Made by a program: the position numbers and the translations under genes. The notes under the pieces are model-generated. The model was not told where the DNA came from. It made no database searches and was given only the letters and a program-made list of their open reading frames with translations. Positions 17,371-25,357 of a stretch of 64,000 nucleotides of DNA are shown in pieces. This DNA comes from Corynebacterium alimapuense (GTDB lineage: Bacteria > Actinomycetota > Actinomycetes > Mycobacteriales > Mycobacteriaceae). Location of the stretch: NCBI RefSeq assembly GCF_003716585.1, contig NZ_PTJO01000004.1:62001-126000 (forward strand), read 5' to 3'. Numbering within the stretch: position 1 is the first letter of the stretch; each line of letters opens with the position of its first letter.

Positions 17371-17663
17371 GAGTTCAGCCACATCCACATAGCGTCAGCA
17401 AGCAAGTAAATGAAATAGCCGGCCAGCAAGCCTACGATGATCACGGCAAAACCAGAGATCACTGAAACGAGAGGATTACCTTCTGCTCTGTTGTCCAAGT
17501 TCTGAGAGATTTTCTTCATCAAAGCACTCACGGTTGCACGATCGGCGTCAGTAACTGCCAGCCGCCGTTGAACTCTCAGCCACTTGATATCGCTCACAGT
17601 AGACTCAAAACTCTTATCAATCTGCTCTTGGCGCTTTTCCACGCTGTCTTCGGGAAGGCTCAT
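17367..17663 (-). CDS. Small tail-anchored membrane protein, function unknown
   Basis: 98 residues from ATG 17663 (108 if the GTG at 17693 is used). Charged helical N-terminal part (DSVEKRQEQIDKSFESTVSDIKWLRVQRRLAVTDADRATVSALMKK, quoted in pieces: DSVEKRQEQIDKSF and IKWLRVQRRLAVTDADRATV) and one C-terminal membrane helix (VISGFAVIIVGLLAGYFIYL). Neither start has a good ribosome site, and an inverted repeat sits between them. Overlaps the next gene by 4 bp, so the two membrane proteins are probably co-made. Confidence 0.6.
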   Translation of the reverse strand: MSLPEDSVEKRQEQIDKSFESTVSDIKWLRVQRRLAVTDADRATVSALMKKISQNLDNRAEGNPLVSVISGFAVIIVGLLAGYFIYLLADAMWMWLNS

Positions 17664-17706
17664 AAAAGTCAGACTATCGTGACCGGATGACACGATAGTC
17701 TGACTT
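17663..17706 (-). terminator. 16-bp perfect inverted repeat behind purE
   Basis: AAGTCAGACTATCGTG (17666-17681) and its exact complement (17691-17706) flank a 9-base loop. Read on the minus strand the stem ends in TTTTA, so it can act as a weak intrinsic terminator or attenuator for purK-purE. It lies directly before the ATG of the small membrane operon. Confidence 0.65.
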
Positions 17707-17786
17707 CTAGAACGAATCAGCGAAGAATGCCCTTGTCCTCCGATGGGGAGCCGAGCTCATGATTCGACGGCATCACTGAAGCCGAT

Positions 17787-18287
17787 TTATCCTTCTAGCA
17801 GCTTGCGCCGTAGAGCCTGATCCTTGGCCTCAACCTCTTCGGCCATTTTCTCTTGGTAGGCAGCCATTCTTTCGATCAGGACGGGGTTGCCCGCGCCGAG
17901 AATTCGAACTGCCAACAATCCGGCGTTCTTTGCTCCACCGATGGAGACCGTAGCTACCGGCACTCCGCCAGGCATCTGGACGATGGAGAGCAAAGAATCC
18001 AGACCGTCAAGATCTTTGAGCGCACGTGGAACACCGATCACGGGCAGAGGTGTCGCGGCAGCCACCATTCCGGGTAAGTGGGCCGCGCCGCCAGCGCAGG
18101 CGATAATCGTCTGCAGCCCGCGTTCATGAGCGGATTTGGCGTAGGCGAGCATCTTTTCCGGAGTGCGGTGGGCGGAGACAACCCCGACCTCGAACGGAAC
18201 CCCGAACTCTGCGAGTACCTCAGCGGCAGGTTCGACGGTAGGCCAATCCGAATCCGAACCCATGATCAGGCCGACGAGAGGTTTCAT
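17787..18287 (-). CDS. purE: N5-carboxyaminoimidazole ribonucleotide mutase
   Basis: Converts N5-CAIR to CAIR in purine synthesis. 166 residues, normal length. GSDSD at residues 10-14 and the SAHRTP loop at 39-44 form the active site; the later [11 protein letters not shown] loop is also typical. It lies 252 bp downstream of purK, which makes its substrate. ATG preceded by AAGGAGCAC. Confidence 0.96.
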   Translation of the reverse strand: MKPLVGLIMGSDSDWPTVEPAAEVLAEFGVPFEVGVVSAHRTPEKMLAYAKSAHERGLQTIIACAGGAAHLPGMVAAATPLPVIGVPRALKDLDGLDSLLSIVQMPGGVPVATVSIGGAKNAGLLAVRILGAGNPVLIERMAAYQEKMAEEVEAKDQALRRKLLEG

Positions 18288-18375
18288 GTAAGTGCTCCTT
18301 GGTTTCGCAGGTTTTCTTTCCGGGCTAACACCTGGTCATTGTGCCAGAGCAAGCAGCAGCCGTCGGAACTAGTCT

Positions 18376-18514
18376 GGAGGCGTATTTTCTCACTTCCCAG
18401 AATATGCGGCGCTTCCGTGAACAGGGAAAATACGCCTCACTCAGATAGCTCACTGTGAGAAAATACGCCTCGGACCAAATCCAGCACCAAATCCAGCGCC
18501 AAATCCAAATCCAA
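18376..18514. repeat. Inverted and tandem repeat cluster between purK and purE
   Basis: GAGGCGTATTTTCTCAC at 18377-18393 is exactly complementary to 18455-18471, and a third partial copy (GAAAATACGCCTCAC) lies at 18426-18440. Right behind are three 12-bp tandem units of the form CCAAATCCAGCA at 18475-18510. The block fills most of the 252-bp purK-purE gap. The 61-base spacer is long for a simple terminator. Confidence 0.8.
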
Positions 18515-18539
18515 AGCACGCCCCAGACTCGATCAAGCC

Positions 18540-19760
18540 CTAGCCCACGTGCCCATCAGCCCACCGGGCATGAACGAGATAATCGGCGCACAACTGCGCC
18601 TCCCGACGAGTCATATCGACATCGTCTCCACTGAGGTTAATGTGACCGATCTTGCGCCCAGGCCGATGAGTCTTGCCGTAGAGGTGAATCTTCGCACCCG
18701 GGAAACGGGTCCACACTCCAGCCATGCGCTTGGCCATGGGAAGTTCTGGATCGCTCTGGCCACCAAGAACATTTGCCATGACGGTGACCTGGGAGTTCAG
18801 AGCCACAGATCCCAACGGGTAGTCGAGTACTGCCCGGAGATGCTGTTCGAATTGGCTGGTCACGCAGCCGTCTTGAGTCCAGTGGCCGGTGTTGTGCGGG
18901 CGCATGGCCAGCTCGTTGACGGCAATATCTGGCTGCCCGGCAGAATCGGCGAACTCGAATAGCTCCACGGCCATCACGCCGGTGACTTCGAGTTCCTTTG
19001 CAATGGTCTGGGCCAGTTCTACTGATCGCTGGGCGAGCGCCTCCGAAATTCCCGGCGCGGGGGCTACCGCCTCGGTGCAAATTCCGTTGGTCTGCACCGA
19101 TTCGACTACCGGCCAGGCAACGATCTCTCCGGAAGGGCTCCGGGCCACCATGGCGGAGAGCTCTCGAACCAGTGCTACCTTCTTTTCTGCCATGAGCGGA
19201 GTACCGGCAGCCAACAGCTTTTCGACGAGCGCGCTCAGCTCGTCCTTATCCGTGGGGAACCAGACTCCGTGCCCGTCGTATCCACCTCGGCGAGCCTTGA
19301 TGCAGACGGCACCGCCGACGGCGTCGAAAAAGGCTCCGGCATCCTCGACTGATTCGATAGCCGCAAACGGCGGCACTGGGGCGCCAATTTCCCGGAGGCG
19401 CTTGCGCATGACCAATTTGTCTTGCGCGTTGACCAGGGCTTCTGGCCTGGGCTGAACATTAATGCCTTCAGCAATCAAAGCCAGCAGATGTTCAGTAGGA
19501 ACATGCTCATGGTCAAAGGTCACTACGTCGGCGCCTTGGGCAACGCGCCGGAGATCATCGAGATTGGTGTAGTCGCCGATAAAAATATCCGCGCTCACCT
19601 GCGCCGCGGATGAGCCCGAAGCACCGGCTAATAGTCGGATGGACTGGCCGAGCTCGATGGCTTCGGTCTGCATCATCCTGGCAAGCTGCCCATCGCCGAT
19701 GACGGCGACTACGGGCATTCCTGGAACATGGGCACTGGGGTTACCTGCGGTGTCAGTCAC
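18540..19760 (-). CDS. purK: 5-(carboxyamino)imidazole ribonucleotide synthase
   Basis: ATP-grasp enzyme carboxylating AIR to N5-CAIR. 406 residues. N-terminal VAVIGDGQLARMM, the ATP-grasp lysines and glycine loop in CIKARRGGYDGHGVW, and the C-terminal NELAMRPHNTGHWT catalytic block are all present. Starts at GTG 19760. Works with PurE encoded downstream on the same strand. Confidence 0.95.
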   Translation of the reverse strand: MTDTAGNPSAHVPGMPVVAVIGDGQLARMMQTEAIELGQSIRLLAGASGSSAAQVSADIFIGDYTNLDDLRRVAQGADVVTFDHEHVPTEHLLALIAEGINVQPRPEALVNAQDKLVMRKRLREIGAPVPPFAAIESVEDAGAFFDAVGGAVCIKARRGGYDGHGVWFPTDKDELSALVEKLLAAGTPLMAEKKVALVRELSAMVARSPSGEIVAWPVVESVQTNGICTEAVAPAPGISEALAQRSVELAQTIAKELEVTGVMAVELFEFADSAGQPDIAVNELAMRPHNTGHWTQDGCVTSQFEQHLRAVLDYPLGSVALNSQVTVMANVLGGQSDPELPMAKRMAGVWTRFPGAKIHLYGKTHRPGRKIGHINLSGDDVDMTRREAQLCADYLVHARWADGHVG

Positions 19761-19788
19761 GCGCTCAACTATAGCCAGCCCCTCAACT

Positions 19789-20262
19789 TCACCAGTAGCG
19801 TGCCTGGGTCGGAGGTAGTGAGGACTCGATGAGAGAGGTCACCTTTTTGGCTCGGGGAATACCTGAGAAATACAACGGACGCGGCAGACCCTGAATGCTC
19901 AAGGAGATCGCGTTGCGACGCCGCTGAATCGTCCGGATGTCGCGCAACGGGATCGAATCGACTGGGGCTCGAAAGCCCTCGGCGCGAACAATCAACCGGC
20001 GGTCGGTGAGCATAAAACGACGACGACGTGACCGCAAAAGTGGCAAGACAAAACGCCAGGTAGCCAACGCAGCCCAAACCCAGACGACGCTGTTGCGCAG
20101 GCGAATATCTACTAACTGTTCTGGCCGGTCAAGCCAGCCGATAGCCATCCAACATAGTCCGGTAATCAGGATCAGTTCCAAGACTGGGAAGGTTAACGCG
20201 CGCAGTGGTGAGGTCAGATCGACGCGCACCACTTCTCCCCTAGCTGGTCGAAACTGTCCCAT
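19789..20262 (-). CDS. PH-domain-like membrane protein
   Basis: 157 residues with two membrane helices at about 20-40 and 55-75 and a C-terminal bacterial PH-like region (RFMLTDRRLIVRAEGF...VDSIPLRDIRTIQRRR...). This matches the small two-helix actinobacterial proteins found beside purK and birA. Function unknown. ATG with weak ribosome site; 28 bp upstream of purK. Confidence 0.75.
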   Translation of the reverse strand: MGQFRPARGEVVRVDLTSPLRALTFPVLELILITGLCWMAIGWLDRPEQLVDIRLRNSVVWVWAALATWRFVLPLLRSRRRRFMLTDRRLIVRAEGFRAPVDSIPLRDIRTIQRRRNAISLSIQGLPRPLYFSGIPRAKKVTSLIESSLPPTQARYW

Positions 20263-20285
20263 GCCGGGTCATCCTACCAATCTCT

Positions 20286-21050
20286 TCAGTAGTCGCTATC
20301 TGTTCGGCGCAGGTGGGTGACGTCCCCAGCGGAGAGTCGGTGGTTGTCGCCGCGATCGTCGATAAGCTCAAGCAAGCCGTCTGTGCCAACCCCGGTCACC
20401 GAGCCCAGCAGCGTGCCTCGAGGGGTTTCTACGCGCACCTGTTGGCCAATGGAGGAGCAGACCAATCGGTAAGACTCCATCAGTTTCGGATCGTGCTCAA
20501 GCCATTGCTCTAGACGACGATGCAGTGCAGTTAGAACCGCAACAGCAAAATCCTCCCGACCTACGTCGATGCTCTCGAGCGTCAAGGAGGTAGCGTGCGC
20601 GACCGGCAGTTGCTCACGGGTTAGGGAGACATTGACACCGATCCCGATGACTACACGGGGATCATCGGGTAGCCCTGCAGCTTCCAGCAAGATGCCGGAG
20701 AGTTTGCGACCGTCGATAAGCACGTCATTTGGCCACTTCAGTGTGGCCGGATCGAGCACATCGGACAGCGCCAGTCCAGCGACCAGGGGAAGGGTGCCCA
20801 GCCGATCAAGCTCATCGAGCGCTGGTCGAAACAGTATTGAGACGATCAATTGAGTTCCAGGCGGAGCCGTCCAGGTTCGACCTAGGCGTCCATGTCCACC
20901 GGTCTGATGCTCGGCAAGCAGGACACTCAGATGCGGCGAATCGGCATCTCTGAGCAGGTCATCATTGGTTGATCCGGTGGTCTCGATCCACCGGAGATGG
21001 GCGTATTGAGGAAGGCGTTGGCGAAGTCGCTGCGAAGTATCCTGATCCAC
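20286..21050 (-). CDS. birA: Biotin-[acyl-CoA carboxylase] ligase
   Basis: Attaches biotin to the lysine of the EAMKM motif in AccBC and pyruvate carboxylase, both encoded in this window. 254 residues, without the N-terminal HTH of E. coli BirA, so a ligase only. Biotin and ATP sites: TTGSTNDDL, GHGRLGRTW, LKWPNDVLIDGRKLSGIL. GTG start at 21050. Divergent from accD1. Confidence 0.95.
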   Translation of the reverse strand: MDQDTSQRLRQRLPQYAHLRWIETTGSTNDDLLRDADSPHLSVLLAEHQTGGHGRLGRTWTAPPGTQLIVSILFRPALDELDRLGTLPLVAGLALSDVLDPATLKWPNDVLIDGRKLSGILLEAAGLPDDPRVVIGIGVNVSLTREQLPVAHATSLTLESIDVGREDFAVAVLTALHRRLEQWLEHDPKLMESYRLVCSSIGQQVRVETPRGTLLGSVTGVGTDGLLELIDDRGDNHRLSAGDVTHLRRTDSDY

Positions 21051-21249
21051 GAACGTGAGCCTAGCTGGAAATGACTTTCCGATGACTCGATGGTGGCGTG
21101 CGGATGACTATTTCCGATGGGGCGACACTATTGATCCATAATTTATTTGGGATAGAAAACGGTTTCACCTGCAATAATGCTAATTGTGAGACGCATCACA
21201 TAGGTTTCGTTGTGGAAACTAGCGCTTTATCGGTCTACTATTCCCAAAC
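21051..21249. promoter_or_regulatory. birA / accD1 divergent promoter region
   Basis: 199 bp. TTTCCGATG occurs twice (near 21074 and 21111), and an AT-rich stretch (GCAATAATGCTAATTGTGA) lies nearer accD1. In C. glutamicum accD1 is repressed by FasR; I could not identify a FasR box with confidence. No gene is apparent here. Confidence 0.35.
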
Positions 21250-22881
21250 ATGACCATTTCCTCACCTTTGACGGACCTATCCGATCTCACCAACGTGACC
21301 ACCACCGCTGGCAAGATCGCTGATCTCAAGCGCCGCCGGGCCGAGGCCACCTACCCCATGGGAGAAAAGGCCGTTGAACGCGTCCACTCCCAGAACCGGC
21401 TCACCGCCCGCGAGCGCTTGGACTACCTGCTCGACGAGGGCTCCTTTATCGAGACCGACATGCTCGCCAAACACCGGACCACAGACTTTGGCATGGGTAA
21501 GAAGCATCCGACCACTGACGGCATCGTCACCGGCTGGGGCACCATCGATGGTCGCGAGGTCTGCATCTTCTCCCAGGATGGCACTGTCTTCGGCGGTGCT
21601 CTCGGCGAAGTTTACGGCGAGAAGATGATTAAGGTCATGGACTTGGCGGTCACCACCGGCCGACCGCTGATCGGCCTTTATGAAGGCGCTGGCGCCCGAA
21701 TCCAAGACGGCGCAGTATCCCTCGACCAGATCGCCCGCACCTTCTACCAAAACATCCACGCCTCTGGCGTAGTCCCGCAGATCTCGGTCATCATGGGCGC
21801 ATCCGCTGGTGGCAATGCTTATTCCCCGGCACTGACCGACTTCGTCGTCATGGTCGAGAAGACCTCCAAGATGTTCGTTACCGGGCCGGACGTCATCAAG
21901 ACCGTCACCGGTGAGGAAATCACTCAGGAAGAACTCGGCGGCGCGTCCACCCACATGTCCACCGCCGGCAACTCGCATTTCACGGCACAATCCGACGAAG
22001 AAGCTCTCGACTGGGTCGGCGACCTGGTTAGCTTCTTGCCCTCCAATAACCGCTCCTTGGCCCCACTGGAAGATTACGAAGGCGACGAGGGAGCAGTCAG
22101 CAACAACCTCACCGCCGATGATCTCAAGCTCGACGGAATCATTCCGGACTCCCCTACGCAGCCCTACGATGTCCGCGAAATCATCCAGTGCCTCACCGAT
22201 GACGGCGAGTACTTGGAGATCCAAGCCCAGCGAGCTGAAAACGTCGTCATCGCCTTCGGCCGCATTGAAGGACAATCTGTCGGATTCGTAGCTAACCAAC
22301 CGGCTGTCTACGCCGGCTGCTTGGACATCGATTCCTCAGAGAAGGCCGCCCGCTTTATCCGCACCTGCGATGCCTTCAACATCCCCATCGTCATGCTTGT
22401 CGACGTCCCCGGCTTCCTGCCCGGAGCCGGCCAAGAGTACGGCGGAATTCTCCGCCGCGGAGCCAAGCTGCTTTACGCCTATGGCGAGGCCACTGTCCCG
22501 AAGATCACCGTCACCATGCGCAAGGCCTACGGCGGGGCCTACTGCGTCATGGGTTCCAAGGGCCTCGGTGCCGATGTGAACCTAGCCTGGCCCACCGCTC
22601 AGATCGCCGTGATGGGTGCCGCTGGCGCTGTCGGATTCATCTACCGCAAGGAGCTCAAAGAAGCCCACGAGAAGGGCCTCGACGTCAATGAACTGGCCAA
22701 GTCCTTTGAGCGTGAATACGAAGATCACATGCTCAATCCCTACAAGGCCGCTGAACGAGGACTCATCGACGCGGTAATCCTGCCGAGCGAGACTCGCGGA
22801 ATGATCGCTCGTAATCTGCGCCTTTATAAGGACAAAAACGTCAGCCGTCCGGCTCGCAAGCACGGTAATATCCCGCTGTAG
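21250..22881 (+). CDS. accD1: Acyl-CoA carboxylase beta subunit (AccD1/DtsR1 type)
   Basis: Carboxyltransferase subunit that moves CO2 from biotinylated AccBC to acetyl-CoA. 543 residues, the length of C. glutamicum DtsR1. Oxyanion-hole glycines in [10 protein letters not shown] (N domain) and [15 protein letters not shown] (C domain); the conserved end RKHGNIPL. Followed by a terminator and then a paralogue. Between birA and the second accD, as in C. glutamicum; there DtsR1 is the form needed for fatty acid synthesis. Confidence 0.93.
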   Translation: MTISSPLTDLSDLTNVTTTAGKIADLKRRRAEATYPMGEKAVERVHSQNRLTARERLDYLLDEGSFIETDMLAKHRTTDFGMGKKHPTTDGIVTGWGTIDGREVCIFSQDGTVFGGALGEVYGEKMIKVMDLAVTTGRPLIGLYEGAGARIQDGAVSLDQIARTFYQNIHASGVVPQISVIMGASAGGNAYSPALTDFVVMVEKTSKMFVTGPDVIKTVTGEEITQEELGGASTHMSTAGNSHFTAQSDEEALDWVGDLVSFLPSNNRSLAPLEDYEGDEGAVSNNLTADDLKLDGIIPDSPTQPYDVREIIQCLTDDGEYLEIQAQRAENVVIAFGRIEGQSVGFVANQPAVYAGCLDIDSSEKAARFIRTCDAFNIPIVMLVDVPGFLPGAGQEYGGILRRGAKLLYAYGEATVPKITVTMRKAYGGAYCVMGSKGLGADVNLAWPTAQIAVMGAAGAVGFIYRKELKEAHEKGLDVNELAKSFEREYEDHMLNPYKAAERGLIDAVILPSETRGMIARNLRLYKDKNVSRPARKHGNIPL

Positions 22882-22900
22882 ATTCAGCCTCAAGCCAGTT

Positions 22901-22942
22901 CCCCCGCGCACCCCTCATAAAGGGGTCCGCGGGGACTGTTTT
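22901..22942 (+). terminator. Terminator between the two accD genes
   Basis: CCCGCGCACCCC pairs with GGGGTCCGCGGG (one mismatch) around a short AT-rich loop, followed by GACTGTTTT. It suggests accD1 is mostly transcribed alone and accD2 has its own promoter (TAGACT near 22965). Confidence 0.7.
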
Positions 22943-22976
22943 CATAGACCAGCATGACACCCTAGACTAGAGGACT

Positions 22977-24527
22977 ATGACTTCCATCTCCCCTGATCTC
23001 ACCACCACCGCCGGAAGGATCGCCGACCTGCGTTCCCGTTTGGCGGAGGCTGTGACCCCGGTTGGGACCGATGCGCTCGAGGCTACCCATGCCTCAGGCA
23101 ACCGCACCGCCCGTGAACGAGTGCTCCACTTACTCGATGAAAATTCCTTCGTCGAGACTGACGCTCTCGCACGCCATCGCTCCACCGAGTTCGGTGCAGA
23201 AGCAAAGCGTCCGCTGACCGATGGTGTGGTGACCGGCTATGGCACCGTGGCTGGCCGCAAGGTATGCGTCTTCTCTCAGGACTCCACCGTATTCAATGGT
23301 TCACTCGGTGAGGTCTACGGCGAAAAGATCGTCAAGATCTACGATTTGGCGATTAAAACCGGTGTACCGATCATCGGCATTCACGAAGGCACTGGCGCTC
23401 GAGCAATCGAAGGCATCGTCGCCTTGGCGTTGAATGCCCGCATCCTCGCGCGCACCACTACGGCCTCCGGGCTGATCCCTCAGATTGCAGTGATCACTGG
23501 GCACACCGAGGGAGTTCACGCGCTGCCACCGGTACTCGCTGACTTGCTGGTCATGGTTGAGAACCAGTCCAGCCTGCAGATGGCAACCCCGGATGTCGTG
23601 GAAAAGGTCACCGGCATTGAATCCACCCCAGAATCCTTGGGCGGGGCGTTAATCCACGCAGAAACCTCCGGCACCGCACATGTCACGGCTCCAAGCGATA
23701 CCGCGGCACTCGAATTAATCCGAGACCTACTGGCGTTCCTGCCTGCTAATAACCGGGCAGAAGCTCCCCGCGAGCCAGCTGAGACCTCCCTAGAGATTTC
23801 AGAGACCGACCACGAACTCGATTCTCTGGTCCCGGACTCGGAGAAACAAGCTTATGACATCCATGAGGCCATCAACCGGATTGTCGATAGTGCGGAGTTC
23901 CTTGAGCTTCAATCGCGTTTCGCCACCAACATCGTCACCGGTTTCGGCCGTATCGAAGGCCGGTCAGTAGGCATCATCGCCAATCAACCGACTGAACTAG
24001 CTGGTTGTCTTGACCACGCTGCCGCGGAAAAAGCTGCCCGCTTCATCCGTACCTGCGATGCCTTCAACATCCCTCTCATCGAGTTCGTAGACTCTCCTGG
24101 CTTCCTGCCTGACCAAGATCAAGAGCACAACGCAGTGCTGCGACGTGGCGCAAAACTAGCCTTTGCCTATGCTGAAGCCTCAGTCGGAAAGATCACGGTG
24201 ATCGTCCGTAAGGCCATCGGCCCAGCCTACGTCCTCATGGGTTCAAAAGACCTCGGAGCAGACCTAGTATTTGCTTGGCCCACCGCCGAGATCGCAGTTG
24301 CTGAGGCGCCGGCCGCTGTTGCAGCTATTCACTCTAAGACTGACGATGCAGCGATTGCTGCATATGCGGAGAGCCACCTCAATCCCTACTTGGCTGCCGA
24401 ACGTAGCCTGGTTGACGCGGTCATCCCGCCTTCTCACACTCGGGCCCGGATCATCGAGGGGCTCCGTCTCCTCGATCGCAAGGTCCTCATGACCCCGCCC
24501 AAAAAGCACGGAAACATCCCGCTGTAA
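22977..24527 (+). CDS. accD2: Acyl-CoA carboxylase beta subunit, second copy (AccD2/DtsR2 type)
   Basis: Paralogue of the preceding gene, 516 residues, sharing the N-terminal layout (TTTAGRIADLRSRLAEA) and the same C-terminal KKHGNIPL. The N-domain oxyanion region reads EGTGARAIEGIV and the C-domain AIGPAYVLMGSKDLGADL, so one of the glycines is replaced (GGAY to GPAY). This hints at a different acyl substrate or weaker activity. Ribosome site AGAGGA. It probably forms an operon with accE and maf. Confidence 0.9.
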   Translation: MTSISPDLTTTAGRIADLRSRLAEAVTPVGTDALEATHASGNRTARERVLHLLDENSFVETDALARHRSTEFGAEAKRPLTDGVVTGYGTVAGRKVCVFSQDSTVFNGSLGEVYGEKIVKIYDLAIKTGVPIIGIHEGTGARAIEGIVALALNARILARTTTASGLIPQIAVITGHTEGVHALPPVLADLLVMVENQSSLQMATPDVVEKVTGIESTPESLGGALIHAETSGTAHVTAPSDTAALELIRDLLAFLPANNRAEAPREPAETSLEISETDHELDSLVPDSEKQAYDIHEAINRIVDSAEFLELQSRFATNIVTGFGRIEGRSVGIIANQPTELAGCLDHAAAEKAARFIRTCDAFNIPLIEFVDSPGFLPDQDQEHNAVLRRGAKLAFAYAEASVGKITVIVRKAIGPAYVLMGSKDLGADLVFAWPTAEIAVAEAPAAVAAIHSKTDDAAIAAYAESHLNPYLAAERSLVDAVIPPSHTRARIIEGLRLLDRKVLMTPPKKHGNIPL

Positions 24528-24539
24528 GGAGCACCGATC

Positions 24540-24764
24540 ATGACCTCCCCCACCCAGAAGCCGCTGTTCCACGTTCTCAAAGGAAACCCCGACAGCACTG
24601 AGCTAGCCGCATTAACTGCTGTGTTGACGTCTTTGGCCGCCCAGCAGTCTGCCAAGGCCGCTGATACCCGCACGGAACGCAACATGTGGGGTCGCCCAGC
24701 AGATCGTCTGCAGCGCACCACTCTCTATAACCCCAACGCATTCCAAAACGTCACGTTCTACTAA
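24540..24764 (+). CDS. accE: Acyl-CoA carboxylase epsilon subunit
   Basis: Small subunit that helps AccBC and AccD assemble in actinobacteria. 74 residues with the family pattern PLFHVLKGNPDSTELAALTAVL and the C-terminal WGRPADRLQR block. AAGGAG precedes the ATG; 12 bp behind accD2. Its stop overlaps the maf start by one base (TAATG). Confidence 0.93.
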   Translation: MTSPTQKPLFHVLKGNPDSTELAALTAVLTSLAAQQSAKAADTRTERNMWGRPADRLQRTTLYNPNAFQNVTFY

Positions 24765-25357
24765 TGCGTCTGGTTCTGGCCTCCGCGTCCCCCTCACGGC
24801 GGATGATCCTCAACTCTGCGGGTGTGCAGCCGTTGCTGCGTCCAACCCAAGTCGACGAGGAAGCGATCGCTGCTTCACTAGGGAATGCCCCCGCGGGAGA
24901 AGTCGTCGCCGCCCTGGCACAAGCAAAAGCAGATGCCGTAGCAGCGGAGTATCCCGACGATGTGGTCATCGGAGGCGATTCCATGTTATTGCTTGGAGAC
25001 AAACTCCAAGGTAAGCCGCTGACGGTAGAAAACACCATTCAACGCTGGCGAGAACAAGCTGGAGCCACTGCAGAACTGCTCACCGGACACTGCATCATCT
25101 ACGGTGAGCAGAGAGTGCTCGAGACGACTCGCACCACCGTCACATTCGCTGAGGCTTCCGAGACTGACATCATCGCTTACGCGCGTTCTGGAGAACCGTT
25201 GCACTGCGCCGGCGCTTTCACCCTCGAAGCACTTGGCGGCTGGTTCATTGACCGCATCGAGGGCGATCCCTCGTCTGTCATTGGACTATCACTGCCGCTG
25301 CTTCGTCGAGCTCTCTATTCATTCGGGCTCGATGTCAGTCAGTTCTGGGAGAGCTAG
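24764..25357 (+). CDS. maf: Maf-like nucleoside triphosphate pyrophosphatase
   Basis: Hydrolyses non-canonical or modified nucleoside triphosphates. 197 residues. N-terminal LASASPSRRMILNSAG, the central GGDSMLLL (family SADTVV position) and KPLTVENTIQRW, and the C-terminal GDPSSVIGLSLPLL are all in place. Starts one base inside the accE stop. The stop overlaps the stop of the opposing acyltransferase gene. Confidence 0.92.
   Translation: MRLVLASASPSRRMILNSAGVQPLLRPTQVDEEAIAASLGNAPAGEVVAALAQAKADAVAAEYPDDVVIGGDSMLLLGDKLQGKPLTVENTIQRWREQAGATAELLTGHCIIYGEQRVLETTRTTVTFAEASETDIIAYARSGEPLHCAGAFTLEALGGWFIDRIEGDPSSVIGLSLPLLRRALYSFGLDVSQFWES

Noticed and set aside
18376-18514. CRISPR-like array
   Set aside because: Too few units, unequal spacing and inverted orientation; no cas genes.
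18325-18519. 64-residue frame rich in Trp/Ile repeats (MLWIWIWRWIW...)
   Set aside because: It is the translation of the 12-bp and inverted repeats between purK and purE; no start context.
21277-22299. 340-residue open frame antisense to accD1
   Set aside because: Exact shadow of a strongly conserved gene; composition follows the codon pattern of the sense strand.
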